NCBI GenBank assembly: GCA_001735895.1
Contig: DS021203.1
Span: forward strand, 51,191 to 84,846
Length of the DNA: 33,656 nucleotides
Origin: Olavius algarvensis Gamma 3 endosymbiont
Lineage (GTDB): Bacteria; Pseudomonadota; Gammaproteobacteria; GCA-001735895
Reading direction: 5' to 3'
Shown here: in pieces, positions 25,907-33,656 of the stretch
Numbering within the stretch: position 1 is the stretch's first letter
Layout of the letters: each line of letters opens with the position of its first letter
The notes under the pieces: model-generated
Database searches by the model: none
What the model saw: only the letters and a program-made list of their open reading frames with translations
Told to the model about the DNA's origin: nothing
Made by a program: the position numbers and the translations under genes

Positions 25907-27171
25907 CGGTAACCCAAGATTCGTTTTGCGTCCTGGATTGCAGCTACCAGCGCCGCGATATCCTGTTCGTTATTGTACAGATTGAAACTGGCGCGGGCGG
26001 TACTCGACACGCCCAGCCGCTGCATTAACGGTTGGCAACAATGGTGGCCGGCGCGAATCGCGACGCCGTGTTCGGCGGCAATTTGGGCGAGGTCGTGGGG
26101 ATGAATGCCGTCGATGTTAAAAGACAAAATCCCGCTGCTGTCCAAACCGGGGCCCGGTCCATACAGGCGAATGCCGTCGACACTCGACAGCTTTTCGTAG
26201 GCCAGTCGCGCCAGTTCCTTTACCCGCTGCTCAATAGCCTGCAGGCCAATGCCGCGCAAATAATCGGCCGCGGCGGCAAAACCGATTGCACCGGCCAGGT
26301 TCGGCGATCCCGCTTCGAAGCGCGCGGGCATCTCCGCCCAGCTGCTGTTATCGATGTTTACCTCGTCGACCATACCGCCTCCGAGCAACAGCGGCTCGGT
26401 CGCGGCCAGTCGGTCGGTTTTGCCGTATAAAAACCCAATGCCGGTAGGCCCGCACATCTTGTGCGCCGAGGCGACCAGGAAGTCGCAATCGAGGTCTTGT
26501 ACGTCAAGCGGCATATGTCCGACCGACTGTGCCGCGTCGACCAGTACCGGTATATTTTGTTGTTTTGCGGTTGCGACGATTTCCCCGATCGGATTAATCG
26601 TACCCAACACATTCGACACCTGGGTGATGGCAATTAAGCGGGATTTTTGACCAAACAGGCCCTCCGCTTGCTCCAGGTCAAGCCGACCTTCGCTATCCAG
26701 GGGAATAATGCGCAGCCTGCTACCGTGACTCGTGCATACTCGCTGCCAGGGTAGAAAATTGGCATGATGTTCCATCTGGCTCACCCAGATTTCATCGCCG
26801 GGCTGCAGATATCGAGCCGCCCAGCCTTGCGCTACGAGGTTGATCGCCTCGGTTGCCGAACGGGTAAATACGATCTGCTCCGCGCCCGCGGCATTGATAA
26901 AATTCGCAAGCGTTCGGCGTGACGCCTCGTAATCTTCGCTGGCGCTCTCAGCCAGTGGATAAAGGCCGCGGTGAACCGGTCCATAACCGTGGTTGTAACA
27001 TTGGCTGATGGATTCGACGACACAAGCGGGTTTTTGAGCACTGGCGGCAGAGTCCAGATAATGCAAAGGCTGCCTGCTAGCTGCGAAGATCGGGAAATCG
27101 GCCCGCAGCGACTCGAAATCGATTGCAGCCGGGACTTGCGGCAAGTCTGATTTACGTCGAACCGGTTCCAC
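25903..27171 (-). CDS. sufS: SufS-type (group II) cysteine desulfurase
   Basis: A pyridoxal-phosphate enzyme of about 422 residues that takes sulfur from cysteine and holds it as a persulfide. Visible motifs: YLDSAASAQKP (N-terminal substrate site), TRSATEAINLVAQGW, EHHANFLPWQ, DAAQSVGHMPLDVQ (PLP pocket), SAHKMCGPTGIGFLYGK (Lys forming the PLP Schiff base), and RAGHHCCQPLMQRLG with the catalytic Cys. The frame is open up to 27228, but GTG at 27171 is preferred; this overlaps the xdhC stop by 20 bp and has an AAGG-type site. Position after mocA and two xdhC genes suggests that it supplies sulfur for the Mo cofactor, as a dedicated NifS-like protein does for XdhC in Rhodobacter. Confidence 0.93.
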   Translation of the reverse strand: MEPVRRKSDLPQVPAAIDFESLRADFPIFAASRQPLHYLDSAASAQKPACVVESISQCYNHGYGPVHRGLYPLAESASEDYEASRRTLANFINAAGAEQIVFTRSATEAINLVAQGWAARYLQPGDEIWVSQMEHHANFLPWQRVCTSHGSRLRIIPLDSEGRLDLEQAEGLFGQKSRLIAITQVSNVLGTINPIGEIVATAKQQNIPVLVDAAQSVGHMPLDVQDLDCDFLVASAHKMCGPTGIGFLYGKTDRLAATEPLLLGGGMVDEVNIDNSSWAEMPARFEAGSPNLAGAIGFAAAADYLRGIGLQAIEQRVKELARLAYEKLSSVDGIRLYGPGPGLDSSGILSFNIDGIHPHDLAQIAAEHGVAIRAGHHCCQPLMQRLGVSSTARASFNLYNNEQDIAALVAAIQDAKRILGYR

Positions 27172-27988
27172 CAACAGCCGCCTTGGGCGAAGGAACTTCA
27201 CGGTGTAGCGTATCGCGCATGCGCACACCGCTGGCCGCGCGGCGCACCAGCACGATTTCGCTGATTACGCTCAGCGCAATTTCAGCCGGCGTGCGGGCGC
27301 CGATATCGAGACCGCAGGGCGCCATCACGCGCGCGATATCGGCCTCGGAAAATTTCTTGTTGCGCAGATAATCCATCACCAGGCGCGAACGTTTGCGGCT
27401 GGCGATCAGGGCAATGTACCTGGCGTCGGATTTAAGCGCGCGCGACATCGATTCGTGATCGCCTTTGTGTTGTGTGGCGATGACGACGAAATCGCCGGCG
27501 AGCGGGATTAACTCGCTGTAATCGAGGTCATCGCCTATCAGCCGGGTCGCGTGCGGAAACTTGTCCTCGGTCGCCATGGCGTCGTTGACGATGACCGCAA
27601 AGCCCATCAAGTCGGCCAGCAGGCTGATGTGCTCGGCGACTTCGCCATGCCCCATGATCCACACCGACGGTTTTGGGATACTGGGTTCTATATAGACCCG
27701 CATATGACCTCCACAAGGCATGCCGGCCCCCAGTACTTCGTCGTCAAGATCGATCTCGATAATATCCGTAGCGCCGCTTGCGATACTTCGCAGTGCCGCG
27801 TCACAGGCGCTGGATTCGGCGCAACCGCCACCAACCCAACCGGTAACCACCTTGCCGTGTTGGTCGATCAATGCCTTCGAGCCGGTCTTTGCCGAAGTCG
27901 AACCGACCACATCGATTACGGTTGCGACGGCGTAGGCAACATTTTGTTCGCGTATCGCGAGTAGGTGATCGAGAAATTCTTTCGCCAT
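27152..27988 (-). CDS. XdhC/CoxI-family molybdenum cofactor chaperone
   Basis: A 278-residue two-domain protein. The N-terminal XdhC_CoxI domain (about residues 15-85) has GWVGGGCAESSAC and the conserved GMPCGGHMRVYIEP, whose Cys is a likely sulfur or Mo-pterin contact. The C-terminal Rossmann domain (XdhC_C, about 105-255) begins VWIMGHGEVAEH and ends in DIGARTPAEIALSVISEIV, the family's closing signature. XdhC proteins hold the molybdenum cofactor while it is sulfurated and hand it to xanthine-oxidase-family enzymes. Start is 2 bp after the mocA stop and the end overlaps sufS. By its position outside coxDEF it may be the CoxI-like member of the operon. Confidence 0.9.
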   Translation of the reverse strand: MAKEFLDHLLAIREQNVAYAVATVIDVVGSTSAKTGSKALIDQHGKVVTGWVGGGCAESSACDAALRSIASGATDIIEIDLDDEVLGAGMPCGGHMRVYIEPSIPKPSVWIMGHGEVAEHISLLADLMGFAVIVNDAMATEDKFPHATRLIGDDLDYSELIPLAGDFVVIATQHKGDHESMSRALKSDARYIALIASRKRSRLVMDYLRNKKFSEADIARVMAPCGLDIGARTPAEIALSVISEIVLVRRAASGVRMRDTLHREVPSPKAAVGGTGST

Positions 27989-27990
27989 AA

Positions 27991-28638
27991 TTAACTTACC
28001 TGCAAACTCATTCTGGAAGAATCGTCGTGTGTCTGCGACTCACAGTAATTTTCGTATTCCTGGGGCGTATCCAGATCGATCACGACACCGGGGCTGGGCA
28101 TTTCGACCTTGCACACCAGCTCGGGGTTTTTCTCGATAAACTTCCGGCAGCCCAAGTCGCGGCTGCCGTCCAGAATATCGGTGCGGCAACCGTTACTGAT
28201 AATAATGGGATTTCCGCGGTTACCCTCAAACGTCGGGACGACAACTTCCCCGTCGTAGCGATTCAGATACGCATCAATCAGGTAGTTAATGTCGCCGACG
28301 CTCAAGGCTGGCTGGTCGCCCAGAGCGATCATCACGGCATCGTAGTCGTTTTTTAGAGCCGCCAGACCACAGTGCACCGATGTCATCTGACCGGATTCAT
28401 GGATTTCGTTGCAAACCAGCTGTAGCGGCAGGTCATCCACCAGCGCCCGCGTGCTTGCCTGATCGTAGCCGAGCACGACCACAACTTCGTCGATGCGCGA
28501 TGCCAGCAATGTTTGCAGGCAATGCCGCAGCAGGGGGACGCCGTCGATCGGCAAATGCAGTTTATTCGGCTTACCCATGCGTTGCGATGAGCCGGCCGCG
28601 AGCACGACCGCTGCAATTTGGGGCCTGGCTTTAGCCAC
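27991..28638 (-). CDS. mocA: MocA-type molybdenum cofactor cytidylyltransferase
   Basis: A nucleotidyltransferase of about 215 residues of the MobA/MocA superfamily. The nucleotide loop is VVLAAGSSQRMGKPNKL (about residues 10-26), the metal site is ALGDQPALS, and NRGNPIIIS lies in the acceptor domain. The GxSxRMGxxK form and adjacency to xdhC fit MocA, which joins CMP to molybdopterin to make the cytosine dinucleotide form used by CO dehydrogenase. The longer frame to 28716 has a poor N-terminus; GTG at 28638, overlapping the coxF stop by 8 bp, is preferred. Cytidylyl versus guanylyl specificity is inferred from context. Confidence 0.88.
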   Translation of the reverse strand: MAKARPQIAAVVLAAGSSQRMGKPNKLHLPIDGVPLLRHCLQTLLASRIDEVVVVLGYDQASTRALVDDLPLQLVCNEIHESGQMTSVHCGLAALKNDYDAVMIALGDQPALSVGDINYLIDAYLNRYDGEVVVPTFEGNRGNPIIISNGCRTDILDGSRDLGCRKFIEKNPELVCKVEMPSPGVVIDLDTPQEYENYCESQTHDDSSRMSLQVS

Positions 28639-29491
28639 CGCAACAACCCCCGTTGGTTTCGGTGGCTGGCACTCCGGCCGATTGGTCAGCCGCAACCGGC
28701 GACATTTTTTTACCACGGCGAACGCGCACCAATTCGGCCAGCACCGACAGCGCGATTTCGGCCGGCGTGACTGCGCCGATCTCGATGCCCGCCGGACTAT
28801 GGATGCGATCGAGTTGAGCCGAGTCGACGCCGGTTTTCGTAAGGCTGGCTTTTAATCCGGCTATTTTTTTACTGCTGGCGATCATCGCGATATGTGAAGC
28901 ATTGCTGGCAAGGGCGGCCTTGAGTGCGTCACGGTCATGTTCGCCCTGGGTTGCGATTACGATGAAATCGCCGCTAGCCCCGGAAAAATCCGTTTTCTGA
29001 TGGACCTCGTCCGGCACATCGCCGGTCTCGAGCCCGGGGCAGGTCAGCGTCACCGTGAAGCCGAGCTGCGCGGCCAGCCGACACAGATTATGTGCCGCCG
29101 GGGAATTGCCTAAAACGTTGAGCATCGGTTGCTCGATCATCGGCTCGATAAAAATCACCAGGGTGCCGCCGCTGAGACAGCCGGAGGTATAGTCGACGAC
29201 CCCTTGCAGTGGCTCCCATTCCCCTTTGGGGCCAACCCGGATCAGGCTCGATTCACCGCTATCCAAGGCGCCGCGGGCGGCTTCGACGACCGCCGGCTGG
29301 GCGCAGCCGCCGCCGATCCAGCCTTCGACGATGGCATCCGCGCTCACCAGCGCCTTGTCGCCGGGCTTGCCTGAGGTCGGTGAAATCGCCTGTACCGCGG
29401 TGGCCAGCGCCAGCGGAGCGCCCTCGCGCTGTAATCCCGCGAAGCAGTCCTCGAGCGATTTGGAATTCAATGCCTTGATCAAGTCTTTCAT
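28631..29491 (-). CDS. coxF: XdhC-family protein, CoxF-like
   Basis: A 286-residue member of the XdhC/CoxF family. The N-terminal domain has GWIGGGCAQPAVVEA and the region DYTSGCLSGGTLVIFIEP, where a Cys sits in the position of the PCGG cysteine of the other copy. The Rossmann-type C-terminal domain ends EIGAVTPAEIALSVLAELV. A distinctive Cys-rich tail, GGCCGG, closes the protein and could bind metal. In Oligotropha CoxF is needed, with CoxE, for building the Cu-containing site. Assignment as coxF rests on its place straight after coxD and coxE; it differs clearly from the second xdhC gene downstream. Start 7 bp after the coxE stop. Confidence 0.85.
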   Translation of the reverse strand: MKDLIKALNSKSLEDCFAGLQREGAPLALATAVQAISPTSGKPGDKALVSADAIVEGWIGGGCAQPAVVEAARGALDSGESSLIRVGPKGEWEPLQGVVDYTSGCLSGGTLVIFIEPMIEQPMLNVLGNSPAAHNLCRLAAQLGFTVTLTCPGLETGDVPDEVHQKTDFSGASGDFIVIATQGEHDRDALKAALASNASHIAMIASSKKIAGLKASLTKTGVDSAQLDRIHSPAGIEIGAVTPAEIALSVLAELVRVRRGKKMSPVAADQSAGVPATETNGGCCGG

Positions 29492-29498
29492 ATTCGAT

Positions 29499-30677
29499 CT
29501 ATACCCCCGCGAGGTGTTGTTCCAGCTCGCTCAGGCTTGCCAGGTTGTGGGCCGGTGCAAATATATCGATTAGCGGTAAAGCCGCCATTATACACCGGGT
29601 GCTGGGACTGTAGTTTTCGAGCCCGAGCAACGGATTTAACCAGATCAGGCGGCGCGTGCGGCGCTTGATGCGCTGCAGCTGAAGGCGCAGGTCCTCCGGT
29701 TTGCCGGTGTCGTAACCATCGCTGACGATTATGACGATGCTGCGCGAACCGAGGACGTTGCGGGCATAGTGACGATTAAAGGCTTCCAGCGATTTGTCGA
29801 TGCGCGTGCCGCCGTCCCAGCCGGCGGAGATCAGCGCCATTTTTTCGCGCAGCTTGCGGCGGCTTGGCTCGCGCATGGATTCGCCGATGTGCACCAGCCG
29901 GGTGTGAAAAGCGAACGCGTCGGCGCCCTTGAAAGCGCCTAGAATGCCGCGCGCGAAACGCAGAAACAGGTAACTGTAAACGCTCATCGAACGGCTGACA
30001 TCGAGCAGCAGTACCAGCTTCGGCGTCTGCCGCCGACGTCGGCGAAAACTCAGCGACAGGGGTAAGCCACCGTAACGCAGGCTGGCGCGAGCGGTACGGC
30101 GCATGTCGATTCGTTCTCCGCGCCGGTCGATACGCTGACGCCGCAGCAAGCGTTGACGAATCCGCCTGGCGAGGCGTTCGGCGAGCTCTTCCATGCGCCG
30201 CAACTCAGTGGCATCCTGGAGCTGATCGAAATTCCTGGACGTAATCGATTCGGTCGCACTGGCGCCGCCGTGACTCATGTTGCCGTCGCCGGCTCCCACG
30301 GCGTCGAGCGCGTTGGCGTCGGGCACGTCGAATAACGCATCGCTGCCTGTATGACGCGATTGTGCCAGTGCTGATTGCCGGGGCGCCTTGCCGCCGATAC
30401 TGGCCAGGGAATTCTGCCGTGGTTGGTCGCGTTCCCAGTAGGCATCGAACATTGTATCGAAGCGTTCCCAGTCGCTGGCCGAGCAACACATCAGTGCTTT
30501 CAATCCCTGCCGCAGCTGGCGCTTGTCGGTGACACCGATGCGCGCTGCGAGGCGTTGCGAATCGACGTTTTCCTGGAGGCCGACGTTGAAATTTTGCGCC
30601 CGCGCATAACGCGCAAATCCGGTCAACTGGGCAACCAATTGCCGCTCGGGCTGCAAATCTGTGGCGCCCGGATTCAC
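29499..30677 (-). CDS. coxE: VWA-domain protein CoxE
   Basis: A 392-residue CoxE-type protein. A helical N-terminal part with an Arg-rich middle (RLARRIRQRLLRRQRIDRR) is followed by a von Willebrand A domain from about residue 215. Its metal-ion site is D226-V-S-R-S-M-S, with later contacts in WDGGTRIDKSL and VSDGYDTG. CoxE works with the AAA+ ATPase CoxD, as VWA proteins do with MoxR ATPases, and is needed in Oligotropha to place Cu in the active site of CO dehydrogenase. The ATG overlaps the coxD stop by 4 bp. It is probably associated with the inner face of the membrane. Confidence 0.92.
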   Translation of the reverse strand: MNPGATDLQPERQLVAQLTGFARYARAQNFNVGLQENVDSQRLAARIGVTDKRQLRQGLKALMCCSASDWERFDTMFDAYWERDQPRQNSLASIGGKAPRQSALAQSRHTGSDALFDVPDANALDAVGAGDGNMSHGGASATESITSRNFDQLQDATELRRMEELAERLARRIRQRLLRRQRIDRRGERIDMRRTARASLRYGGLPLSLSFRRRRRQTPKLVLLLDVSRSMSVYSYLFLRFARGILGAFKGADAFAFHTRLVHIGESMREPSRRKLREKMALISAGWDGGTRIDKSLEAFNRHYARNVLGSRSIVIIVSDGYDTGKPEDLRLQLQRIKRRTRRLIWLNPLLGLENYSPSTRCIMAALPLIDIFAPAHNLASLSELEQHLAGV

Positions 30678-31552
30678 GATGCCTTAGACACCAGGCGGTG
30701 AACGACTTCCTGCGGCATTGCGTCCAGGTCTTCGCGGGTTTTTAGCAAACAACCGAGCGTAGCCACCACCGCATCCGGATTGTCGCCCAGGGATTTCATA
30801 TCCAGGCGCAATAAAGCGCCGGTCCAGTCCAGCGTCTCGGCAACGCCGGGGACCTTGCGCAAATCCTGTTGGCGCAGCTTTTGCACAAAGGCGACGATTT
30901 GTGCGGCGAGATTGGCGCCGACTTCAGGCAGGCGTGCCAGCACGATGCGTAATTCCTTGTCGTAATCCGGGTAGTCGATGTAATGGTAGAGACAGCGACG
31001 GCGTAACGCGTCGCTCAGTTCGCGGGTGCCGTTCGAGGTTAAAATCACCAGCGGAATGCTGTTGGCCTCGATGGTGCCGAGTTCGGGGATGCTGATCTGA
31101 AAGTCGGACAATACCTCGAGCAGGTAAGCCTCGAATTCTTCATCGGCACGATCGATTTCATCGATCAATAGTACGCTAGGTTGTGCTGCGCTGATCGATT
31201 GCAACAGGGGACGCTTCATCAGGTAGGTTTCGCTGAATAACTGCTCCTCGCTAAGGCCTTCTTCATGCAGTATTTCCTGGCGGCGGATCGCCAATAACTG
31301 GCGTTGATAGTTCCATTCGTAAACCGCGGTATTGACGTCGAGTCCTTCGTAACACTGCAATCGAATCAGGCTGCGCTCGAAAACCTCGGCGAGGATCTTG
31401 CCGACCTCGGTTTTGCCGACGCCGGCGTCGCCTTCGAGCAATAACGGGCGATTCAACTCGCTCATCAGCCACAGGCTGGTGAGCAATGCCGAATCGGCAA
31501 TGTAGCCCGCGTCCGCGACGCGTTGTCTCATATGGTCGAGGGCCGCTTGCAT
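30674..31552 (-). CDS. coxD: MoxR-family AAA+ ATPase CoxD
   Basis: A 292-residue AAA+ ATPase. Walker A is GDAGVGKT (residues 41-48), Walker B is VLLIDEIDRAD, sensor 1 is LTSNGTREL, and the Arg finger region is LRRRCLYHYIDYPD, all typical of MoxR/CoxD proteins. CoxD acts as a chaperone-like ATPase in maturation of CO dehydrogenase; in Oligotropha it is needed for adding the sulfur ligand to molybdenum. It lies between coxG (8-bp gap) and coxE (ATGA overlap), so the order coxG-coxD-coxE is tightly coupled. The protein appears complete. Confidence 0.95.
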   Translation of the reverse strand: MQAALDHMRQRVADAGYIADSALLTSLWLMSELNRPLLLEGDAGVGKTEVGKILAEVFERSLIRLQCYEGLDVNTAVYEWNYQRQLLAIRRQEILHEEGLSEEQLFSETYLMKRPLLQSISAAQPSVLLIDEIDRADEEFEAYLLEVLSDFQISIPELGTIEANSIPLVILTSNGTRELSDALRRRCLYHYIDYPDYDKELRIVLARLPEVGANLAAQIVAFVQKLRQQDLRKVPGVAETLDWTGALLRLDMKSLGDNPDAVVATLGCLLKTREDLDAMPQEVVHRLVSKAS

Positions 31553-31560
31553 GGCTTGGC

Positions 31561-32145
31561 TCAGGCCTTACTCGTGAAAAAGCTTTTAATGAAGCCGATC
31601 AAGGCTTGCCAGGCAAACTTGAGGCCGTTGATTTCCCGAACCGGCGGTTCAGGCGCGGGCGCCGCTTGCGCGGTGTCGTCGCTAGCCGCATTCAGCGCCA
31701 GCTTGCTACTGAAATTTTCGGCGAACTGGCCGAGAATCTGATCCGAGACTTGGGTCATCATGCGCCCGCCAAAATTGGCCAGCTTGCCATTCACAGTGAC
31801 TTCGGCATCCCCGGTCAGTTCGGCCGGGCTAGGCCCGCCGGCGCGCAGGCGCGCGGTCAAATCCATGCTGGCGCTGGAACTGCCCTTACTGTCCTGGCCT
31901 TTGGCGATGAGGTGGATCCGATGCTCGCCCGGGTCGATTGCCTGGACCGCGATATCACCGTTAAAGGCGACGTGCATCGGGCCGATCTTGACCTTGACGC
32001 TGCCTTTGAAATTATTTTCATCGACCGTTTCGGTGATTTCGGCACCCGGCATACAACCCGCCACCTGTTCGATATTTTCCAGCAGTTTCCAGGCCTCGCT
32101 AACCGAAGCGTCGAGCGGGAATGCCTTGTTAAGAGTGACTTGCAT
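31561..32145 (-). CDS. coxG: SRPBCC-family protein CoxG
   Basis: A 194-residue protein. Residues 1 to about 148 are the SRPBCC (Bet v1-like) ligand-binding fold of CoxG, with the family's opening VTLNKAFPLDASVSEAWKLL, GCMPGAEI and the ending NGKLANFGGRMM. A proline/alanine-rich linker (AAPAPEPP) is followed by a hydrophobic amphipathic tail (FAWQALIGFIKSFFTSKA) that could anchor it to the membrane. CoxG is thought to bind the enzyme at the membrane and, in mycobacteria, to deliver quinone. It follows coxL after a 67-bp gap that holds a strong hairpin, and precedes coxD by 8 bp. Confidence 0.93.
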   Translation of the reverse strand: MQVTLNKAFPLDASVSEAWKLLENIEQVAGCMPGAEITETVDENNFKGSVKVKIGPMHVAFNGDIAVQAIDPGEHRIHLIAKGQDSKGSSSASMDLTARLRAGGPSPAELTGDAEVTVNGKLANFGGRMMTQVSDQILGQFAENFSSKLALNAASDDTAQAAPAPEPPVREINGLKFAWQALIGFIKSFFTSKA

Positions 32146-32172
32146 CTGTCCTACCGGTTTTAACTAATGGGA

Positions 32173-32202
32173 GATGGCGGCAACCGGTTAGTTGCCGCCA
32201 TC
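32173..32202 (-). terminator. Strong hairpin between coxL and coxG
   Basis: A perfect 12-bp stem (GATGGCGGCAAC and its complement) with a 6-nt loop lies 10 bp after the coxL stop. On the reverse strand it is followed by a short mixed sequence (TCCCATTAG) and not by a clean U-run. It could end part of the transcription, or protect the 3' end of a processed coxL message, so that structural genes are made in excess over accessory genes. Confidence 0.55.
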
Positions 32203-32212
32203 GGGGCCGAAG

Positions 32213-33656
32213 TCAGGAATCGAGACCGAGTTCGTGAATGGTTTTCCACACATTATATGCCGTGTGCGGCATATCGATATGAGTCACGCCCCGGTGGGCG
32301 AAGGCATCGACAACTGCATTGCTGAAACACGGGATGCCGCCGACATGGGGTGACTCGGCCACGCCCTTGGCGCCGAGCGGGTGATGCGGCGACGGCGTTA
32401 CCGTGTAGTCGGTTTCCCAGTGCGGGGTTTCGACGAAGGTCGGGATGAAGTAATCCATCAAGGTATTACCCTGCAAGTTGCCGTCCTGGTCGAAACTGAT
32501 CAGTTGGCCCATCGCGACCGCGAAGGCCTCGTTCAGGCCGCCGTGGATTTGCCCGTCGATGATCATCGGATTGATACGCGTGCCGCAGTCGTCGAGCGCA
32601 TAGAAACGGCGGATGCTGGTTTCGCCGGTATGACGATCAATATCGACCACGCACAGGTAGATGCCGAAGGGGTAGGTGAAATTGGGTGGATCGTAGTAGT
32701 TAACCGTTTCCAGGCCCATCTCCATGCCTGCGGGCACATTGTTGTAAGCCGCCCAGGCCACTTCCTTCATGGTCTTGGCCGCCTCCGGGTTACCCTCGAT
32801 ATGGAACCGGTCGACATCCCATACGACATCTGCGGGACTCACTTCGAGCAAATGCGCGGCAATCTTTTGCGCCTTGGCGCGAATCGTGCGCGCCGCCATC
32901 GCGGTCGCCGCACCGCCTACCGGGGTGCTTCTCGAGCCGTAGGTACCGAGACCGTAAGGCGCGGTATCGGTATCGCCTTCCTCGATCTGGATATCGTCGG
33001 ACGACAGGCCCAGCTCGCTCGCGATAATCTGCGCATAAGTGGTTTCGTGGCCTTGGCCTTGCGTTATCGTACCCATGCGCGCAATCGCGCTGCCGGTGGG
33101 ATGTACCCGGATCTCGCAGCTGTCGAACATGCCGACGCCGAGCACATCGCAGGCCTTGCTCGGTCCGGCGCCGACGATTTCGGTGAAGGTGCACAGACCG
33201 ATGCCCATGAGTTCACCGTTGGCGCGTTTCTCCGCCTGCTCCTTGCGCAGGCCCTCGTAATCGCAGGCTTCGAGCACTTTTTCCAGCGCGGGCGCGTAGT
33301 TGCCGCTGTCGTATTCCCAACCGAGTGCCGACTGGTACGGAAACTGGTCCGCCTGGATGAAGTTACGCCGGCGGATTTCCGCCTTGTCGATATCGAGTTT
33401 CTGCGCGAGCACGTCGATCATGCGCTCGATCAGGTATACCGCCTCGGTGACGCGGAACGAGCAACGGTAGGCCACGCCGCCGGGTGCCTTGTTGGTATAC
33501 ACGCCGTCGACGCGCGCGTAAGCGGTCGGGATGTCGTAGGAGCCGGTACAAATGCTGAACAGACCCGCCGGCCACTTGGTCGGCTGCGCATGCGCGTTGA
33601 AGGCGCCGTGATCGGCCAGCGCATGAAGCGCAGTGCGGTGATGCGACCGTCCTGTC
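32213..33656 (-). CDS. coxL: Aerobic CO dehydrogenase large (Mo) subunit, form I; 5' part outside window
   Basis: The C-terminal about 480 residues of CoxL (full length about 800). This molybdenum subunit holds the Mo-Cu-S cofactor that oxidises CO to CO2, with electrons passing through CoxS and CoxM. The diagnostic form I active-site loop AYRCSFR is present, with the Cu-binding Cys coded at 33461-33463. Other conserved parts are YTNKAPGG, FTEIVGAGPSK, QGQGHETTYAQI, GTYGSRSTP, RRFYALDDCGTRINPM and GAKGVAESPHVGG, with the catalytic Glu. This separates it from form II proteins (AYRGAGR). Within 35 bases of the window end the frame seems to lose one base near 33625: DGRITALR lies in another frame from HALADHGAF, perhaps an end-of-contig error. 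coxM and coxS are not in the window. Confidence 0.96.
   Translation of the reverse strand, partial: TGRSHHRTALHALADHGAFNAHAQPTKWPAGLFSICTGSYDIPTAYARVDGVYTNKAPGGVAYRCSFRVTEAVYLIERMIDVLAQKLDIDKAEIRRRNFIQADQFPYQSALGWEYDSGNYAPALEKVLEACDYEGLRKEQAEKRANGELMGIGLCTFTEIVGAGPSKACDVLGVGMFDSCEIRVHPTGSAIARMGTITQGQGHETTYAQIIASELGLSSDDIQIEEGDTDTAPYGLGTYGSRSTPVGGAATAMAARTIRAKAQKIAAHLLEVSPADVVWDVDRFHIEGNPEAAKTMKEVAWAAYNNVPAGMEMGLETVNYYDPPNFTYPFGIYLCVVDIDRHTGETSIRRFYALDDCGTRINPMIIDGQIHGGLNEAFAVAMGQLISFDQDGNLQGNTLMDYFIPTFVETPHWETDYTVTPSPHHPLGAKGVAESPHVGGIPCFSNAVVDAFAHRGVTHIDMPHTAYNVWKTIHELGLDS

Noticed and set aside
31486-32163. Forward ORF of 225 codons opposite coxG
   Set aside because: Shadow of coxG/coxD; no family resemblance, while the reverse frames match CoxG and CoxD throughout.

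Overview
The window looks like a chromosomal segment of a gammaproteobacterium. It has the gene orders ilvC-pssA-leuA and UDG4-rimI-prfC, a PlsB acyltransferase, a DUF3187 protein and a leucine-attenuation leader in front of leuA. The species cannot be named from sequence alone. An aerobic CO dehydrogenase locus and a heavy load of insertion sequences would suit a marine, sediment or symbiotic sulfur/CO-oxidising lineage, but that is inference. No tRNA, rRNA or CRISPR array was seen.

Region 1 (1-10.9 kb) is conserved core: the 3' end of ilvC, pssA, a short ORF coding a leucine-rich leader peptide, leuA, a family 4 uracil-DNA glycosylase, rimI, prfC, a frameshifted DUF3187 gene, a reverse-strand alpha/beta hydrolase-OsmC fusion, and plsB.

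Region 2 (10.9-25.4 kb) is an accessory, IS-rich stretch. It holds four transposase-bearing elements: IS3 family at 11240-12538, IS4 family at 14116-15701, IS3 family at about 19.8-21.0 kb, and IS4 family at 23102-24366. Three of the four transposases are frameshifted. It also holds an IS5-family relic, a 151-bp TTAA-flanked element made almost wholly of hairpins, and a dispersed motif built on GTATACTGTCC. The cargo between them is a truncated SLC13-type transporter, a broken glutaredoxin-thioredoxin reductase fusion with a Tat-exported isochorismatase-like hydrolase and a divergent AraC regulator, a two-CBS-domain protein, two small c-type haem proteins (one very methionine-rich), an SDR oxidoreductase, a small membrane protein and a beta-lactamase-fold fragment.

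Region 3 (25.4 kb to the end, all reverse strand) is a compact operon for aerobic carbon monoxide oxidation. Its order is coxL (form I active-site motif AYRCSFR, running off the window), coxG, coxD, coxE, coxF-like xdhC, a mocA-like cytidylyltransferase, a second xdhC, a SufS-type cysteine desulfurase and SufU. Genes from coxG onward overlap or are separated by at most 8 bp. The accessory proteins can be read as one assembly line for the Mo-Cu-S cofactor: MocA makes the cytosine dinucleotide cofactor, XdhC/CoxF-type proteins hold it, the desulfurase supplies sulfur, and CoxD/CoxE insert S and Cu. CoxG would link the enzyme to the membrane electron carriers. The roles of SufS and SufU here are inferred from position.
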